Shown in pieces: positions 61,178 through 64,000 of a stretch of 64,000 nt of DNA. The position numbers and the translations under genes are program-made. The stretch's first letter is position 1. The number at the start of each line of letters is the position of its first letter. The notes beneath the pieces were generated by a model that was not told the origin of the DNA, ran no database searches, and saw only the letters and a list, made by a program, of their open reading frames with translations. Where the stretch lies: the NCBI RefSeq assembly GCF_014230465.1, contig NZ_JAAXCY010000001.1, positions 124,001 through 188,000 of the forward strand, in the 5' to 3' direction. Origin of the DNA: Pseudomonas cremoris. Its GTDB lineage: Bacteria > Pseudomonadota > Gammaproteobacteria > Pseudomonadales > Pseudomonadaceae.

Positions 61178-61494
61178 GGTGCCTCCCTGGCAATACCTGT
61201 ACGCAGTCATTGCATACTTGTACAAACTGTAACTAAATTGCTAATTCCTTACACAAACACCTGTCACATTGAACCCACCCAAAATACACAGTTGCAAAGA
61301 TTTAAACTTATCTTATCCTTTTGAGGCTTGGAATGATCCTACCAAGCTTTTGGTAGGCCGTCGATTTTGTATTTTCTAATAATGCACGCCCCTTCGCGCA
61401 GCGAACTTGTGCGCCTATTGTTTTATCGCCAAACCATTGACTTGGCCGACTTGACAAGGCCGGTAATTCCCCAACGCAAGCAGAGGATAAATGA
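61178..61494. other. AT-rich intergenic region with palindrome
   Basis: These 317 bp lie between the divergent recombinase-like and desaturase genes and are clearly AT-richer than the core genome. They contain the perfect palindrome at 61338-61357 and partly repeated TGTAC elements near 61196-61230. No gene is visible. Promoters for both flanking genes are expected here. Confidence 0.6.
61338..61357. promoter_or_regulatory. Perfect palindrome CCTACCAA-N4-TTGGTAGG
   Basis: Eight-bp arms with a 4-nt GCTT spacer, 137 bp upstream of the desaturase gene. It could be an operator or a resolvase-type binding site for the adjacent recombinase-like protein. No T-run follows, so a terminator is unlikely. 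Confidence 0.6.
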
Positions 61495-62562
61495 ATGACT
61501 GTCTTGGAGAGAGCCATTGAAACTGACCGACTAACTACCGATCAGGAAAAGATTGATAGTGTCACCCGCAGCATTACCGAGCATGGTAACTACCTAAGGA
61601 AGCGTTATCCTATCTTGCAGCATCAGAATGTTCTGGGTGCAAGCGTCATGGTGTTTTCCCTGGCAGGGATGGTGGTTACGGGCGGGCTCTACATCGAGGG
61701 TTTTATACCCGCATGGGCGTGTATTCTGATAAACGCGTTGCTGACATCGTTCATTCACGAAATCGAACATGACTTGATTCATCGTCTTTATTTCAGAAAA
61801 CAGCCGCTGGCGCATAATGCAATGATGTTTATGTGCTGGTTGGCTCGACCCGGAATGCCCAGTCCCTGGCTAAGACGCAATCTGCACTTTCATCACCATA
61901 AAGAGTCGGGAACTGAGTCGGATGTTGAAGCATGGATCACGACCAGTGGCAGCCCCTGGGGAATATTGCGACTATTGAAATTGGTGGATGGCTTTTTATT
62001 TGGTTTTCTCAATGCTGTTTTTGCTCCGGGCTGGCGACAAAAAGTAAAATTGTTAGGCAAAATCATCCGACTCAATACACCGTTCGGGCTGTTGTATTGG
62101 GGCTGCTGGTACGTTTTCCTTGGCTACCACCTGTATACCTGGCTAGGTTCAGTCATGGGGGCCGACATTCAGAGTTCCGCGACCACGCTGGCGTTAATGA
62201 ACATCGTCAATCATGCAGTGGTTATTCTTATCGCACCCAATATGATACGGCAGTTCTGCTTGTTCTTTATAAGTTCCAACATGCACTATTATGGCGATGT
62301 TGCGCCGCGCAATGCCCTGCAGCAAACCCAGGTAATGAACCCTTGGTGGCTGTGGCCATTCCAGCTGTTTTGTTTCAACTTTGGCAGTACCCACAGCATT
62401 CATCACTTTGTGGTAAGAGACCCGTTTTATCTTCGCCAGATGACGGCGCCTTATGCCCATAAAGTCATGGCGCAAGCCGGTGTCAGGTTCAATGACTTTG
62501 GCACCTACAAACGGGCAAACCGCTATTCCATGGAGCATTCGCACACTCGGCCACGGGGATAA
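61495..62562 (+). CDS. Membrane fatty-acid desaturase-like di-iron enzyme
   Basis: This 355-residue integral membrane protein has the three histidine boxes of the desaturase/hydroxylase superfamily: HEIEHDLIH (88-96), HFHHH (131-135) and HSIHH (300-304), with about four to six TM helices between them. It should use O2 and a di-iron centre to desaturate or hydroxylate a lipid-like substrate. The substrate and electron donor are not evident, although a flavin-reductase gene ends at 63885. Base composition is more AT-rich than the core genes, suggesting acquisition. GCAGAGGAT precedes the ATG. Confidence 0.9.
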   Translation: MTVLERAIETDRLTTDQEKIDSVTRSITEHGNYLRKRYPILQHQNVLGASVMVFSLAGMVVTGGLYIEGFIPAWACILINALLTSFIHEIEHDLIHRLYFRKQPLAHNAMMFMCWLARPGMPSPWLRRNLHFHHHKESGTESDVEAWITTSGSPWGILRLLKLVDGFLFGFLNAVFAPGWRQKVKLLGKIIRLNTPFGLLYWGCWYVFLGYHLYTWLGSVMGADIQSSATTLALMNIVNHAVVILIAPNMIRQFCLFFISSNMHYYGDVAPRNALQQTQVMNPWWLWPFQLFCFNFGSTHSIHHFVVRDPFYLRQMTAPYAHKVMAQAGVRFNDFGTYKRANRYSMEHSHTRPRG

Positions 62563-62708
62563 ACACCTCACACATTATCTACTTGATAAAAAACCGACAT
62601 CACGTTGTCACTACTTGCCTGGCGGCAAAGTATGCCTGTCGCTTGGCAACTTTAATATAGGTTATGAAAGCATCAAGGGTAGCACTTCAACTACAAGGAG
62701 TTCGAGGC

Positions 62709-63854
62709 ATGAAAGCGCAAGGGATGTGTACAGAAAAGTTCGAAGCGGTCAAGCAGGCCTTCGAAGACATGTTTGATGATCCGCAGGAACGCGGGGCCGG
62801 GCTCTGTGTTCAAGTAGATGGGGAAATGGTGGTCGATCTGTGGGCTGGTGTGGCGGATCAAGAGGGCAAAAAGCCTTGGACGCGCGATACGCTGGCCAAT
62901 ACCTTTTGCGCTGTAAAGCCCTATGTCGCGGTGGCCATTCTGATGTTGGTCGAGGCGGGCAAGCTGGAGCTGGATGCGCCTGTTGCCCGTTACTGGCCTG
63001 AGTTCGCCCAGAACGGGAAAGCAAAAGTCACCTTGCGTCAGGTGATGAGCCACACTGCCGGCCTGCCGGCGCTGCGAACACCTGACCACAACCCCATGAT
63101 GTATGACTGGGAGCATATGGTTCAGGTACTGGCGGCCGAACCGCTTTGGTGGGAGCCTGGAACAGACCTGGGCTACGGCACTAGCACCTTTGGCTGGATC
63201 CTGGGTGAGTTGATTCGCCGGGTGGACGGACGAGATCCCTGCGTCTTTATCCACGAAGAGATCCTTACCCCTCATGACCTCGACGTTCACCTAGGCGTGG
63301 ACGAACAACACTTTCATCGTATCGCGCGCTTCGACAGTGCCACGGGTCGCGTCGGCGATCCTTACTCGCAAGCGTTGCGCACAGTGCTAAAAAACGAGCC
63401 CGCGCATATTGCAACCTACGCCTTCACCAACCCCGGAATGGTGCCTAGACGTACCAGTGACCCGCGCTGGTGGGCCTATCGACAGCCAGCGGTGTGCGCG
63501 CATGGCACGGCTCACGGCTTGGCCGGTTTCTATAGTGCATTGATGGCAGGCCACTTCATTGGTCGCGAACTGCTCAGTGAGTTCACCCGTGAGCACAGCC
63601 ATGGCATGGATCGGATATGGATGCGCCCGATGCGTTATGGATTGGGCTGCATGCTGGAGCAGCAACGCGACCCCACGGCCTCCCACGCAATGGGCCCGAG
63701 CACATTTGGTCATATCGGGCTTGGCGGTCCGATAAGTTTCGCTGATCCCGAAAGGCGAGTAAGTTTTGGTTTTGTCACCACGACTTCGGGCGGCCATATG
63801 ATGATTGATCCGCGCCCCAGCCGGCTCTCGTCCCTTGTGTATGCGGCGCTTTGA
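62709..63854 (+). CDS. Beta-lactamase-fold (EstB/CubicO-type) hydrolase with Ser-to-Cys change
   Basis: This 381-residue protein is related to class C beta-lactamase-like esterases. The S-x-x-K nucleophile motif reads FCAVK (Cys67, Lys70), the Tyr motif is GYGTSTFGW (Tyr156) and the third box is GHIGLGG near the C-terminus. Ser to Cys (codon TGC) at the nucleophile is unusual and could give altered or no activity. There is no signal peptide, so it is cytoplasmic. AGGAG upstream of 62709 fixes the start. It lies 146 bp after the desaturase on the same strand and may be cotranscribed. Confidence 0.87.
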   Translation: MKAQGMCTEKFEAVKQAFEDMFDDPQERGAGLCVQVDGEMVVDLWAGVADQEGKKPWTRDTLANTFCAVKPYVAVAILMLVEAGKLELDAPVARYWPEFAQNGKAKVTLRQVMSHTAGLPALRTPDHNPMMYDWEHMVQVLAAEPLWWEPGTDLGYGTSTFGWILGELIRRVDGRDPCVFIHEEILTPHDLDVHLGVDEQHFHRIARFDSATGRVGDPYSQALRTVLKNEPAHIATYAFTNPGMVPRRTSDPRWWAYRQPAVCAHGTAHGLAGFYSALMAGHFIGRELLSEFTREHSHGMDRIWMRPMRYGLGCMLEQQRDPTASHAMGPSTFGHIGLGGPISFADPERRVSFGFVTTTSGGHMMIDPRPSRLSSLVYAAL

Positions 63855-63884
63855 GTCGGTGCCAGTACCCCGTCGGGTAGCGGT

Positions 63885-64000
63885 TCAAACCGCGTTATGC
63901 GCGGCGATGTTGCGATATTGCCCTTTGAAATACAGCAATGGCTGAGCAGTTGCCGTTTCTTGCAGGTTCAGCGCTTTTACCTCGCCGATAACGATCAGGT
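63885..64000 (-). CDS. Flavin reductase family protein, C-terminus (partial)
   Basis: The last 38 codons and stop of a minus-strand gene run off the window edge. The readable end (LIVIGEVKALNL...PLLYFKGQYRNI) matches the C-terminus of FMN/FAD reductases of the HpaC/flavin-reductase-like group, which supply reduced flavin to monooxygenases. The start and full length are outside the window. Confidence 0.7.
   Translation of the reverse strand, partial: LIVIGEVKALNLQETATAQPLLYFKGQYRNIAAHNAV

Overview
The window reads as chromosomal DNA of a fluorescent Pseudomonas, most likely the P. fluorescens group. The evidence is a 64-residue RsmE-type regulator, a core block in the same order as P. aeruginosa (SDR-metZ-purF-cvpA-dedD-folC-accD-trpF-truA-fimV-asd paralogue-asd-leuB-methyltransferase-leuD-leuC-LysR), the gltX-uvrB-aminotransferase block, and many REP/REPIN palindromes carrying a GTGGGAGCGGGCTTGC core. 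Assignments come from reading the sequence and family knowledge; no database search was run.

Region 1 (1-12.2 kb) holds rsmE, small unknown proteins, a HAD phosphatase, and a metal-type two-component system (3221-5289). That system is preceded by a secreted hydrolase and a DUF2790 protein, and each of these two genes has a matching ATTACA-N4-TGTAAT-like palindrome upstream. A DUF969/DUF979 membrane pair, a lipoprotein, a DHA2 MFS pump, a FlxA-like coiled-coil protein, tRNA-Val(GAC) and puuB follow. Region 2 (12.3-32.4 kb) is housekeeping: two tRNA-Asp, tRNA-Val(TAC), methionine, purine, folate, fatty-acid, tryptophan and leucine biosynthesis, pseudouridylation and the polar protein FimV.

Region 3 (32.4-40 kb) is accessory and is the most interesting part. 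A five-PAS GGDEF/EAL protein converges on a minus-strand, operon-like set of three unrecognised genes. Their N-termini look like type III secretion signals. Two of them share a domain with an ordered Cys...His...Asn arrangement resembling papain-like peptidases, and one of these contains the domain twice. The third carries a 30-bp tandem repeat encoding a proline-rich decapeptide array. A near-consensus HrpL (hrp) box lies 102 bp upstream of the first gene, in an AT-rich gene-free stretch. I interpret the set as a HrpL/RspL-controlled group of type III secreted proteins.

Region 4 (40-60.5 kb) holds dusC, a thioesterase, a TetR-hydrolase pair, a duplicated tRNA-Ala/tRNA-Glu unit beside gltX, uvrB, an aromatic aminotransferase, ptrR-sad, a cobalamin riboswitch with a BtuFCD-like ABC transporter, TspO and other small enzymes. 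Region 5 (60.6-64 kb) is compositionally different: a serine-recombinase-like protein lacking its catalytic residues, an AT-rich spacer with a perfect palindrome, a membrane fatty-acid desaturase, a beta-lactamase-fold hydrolase whose nucleophile Ser is Cys, and the C-terminus of a flavin reductase.
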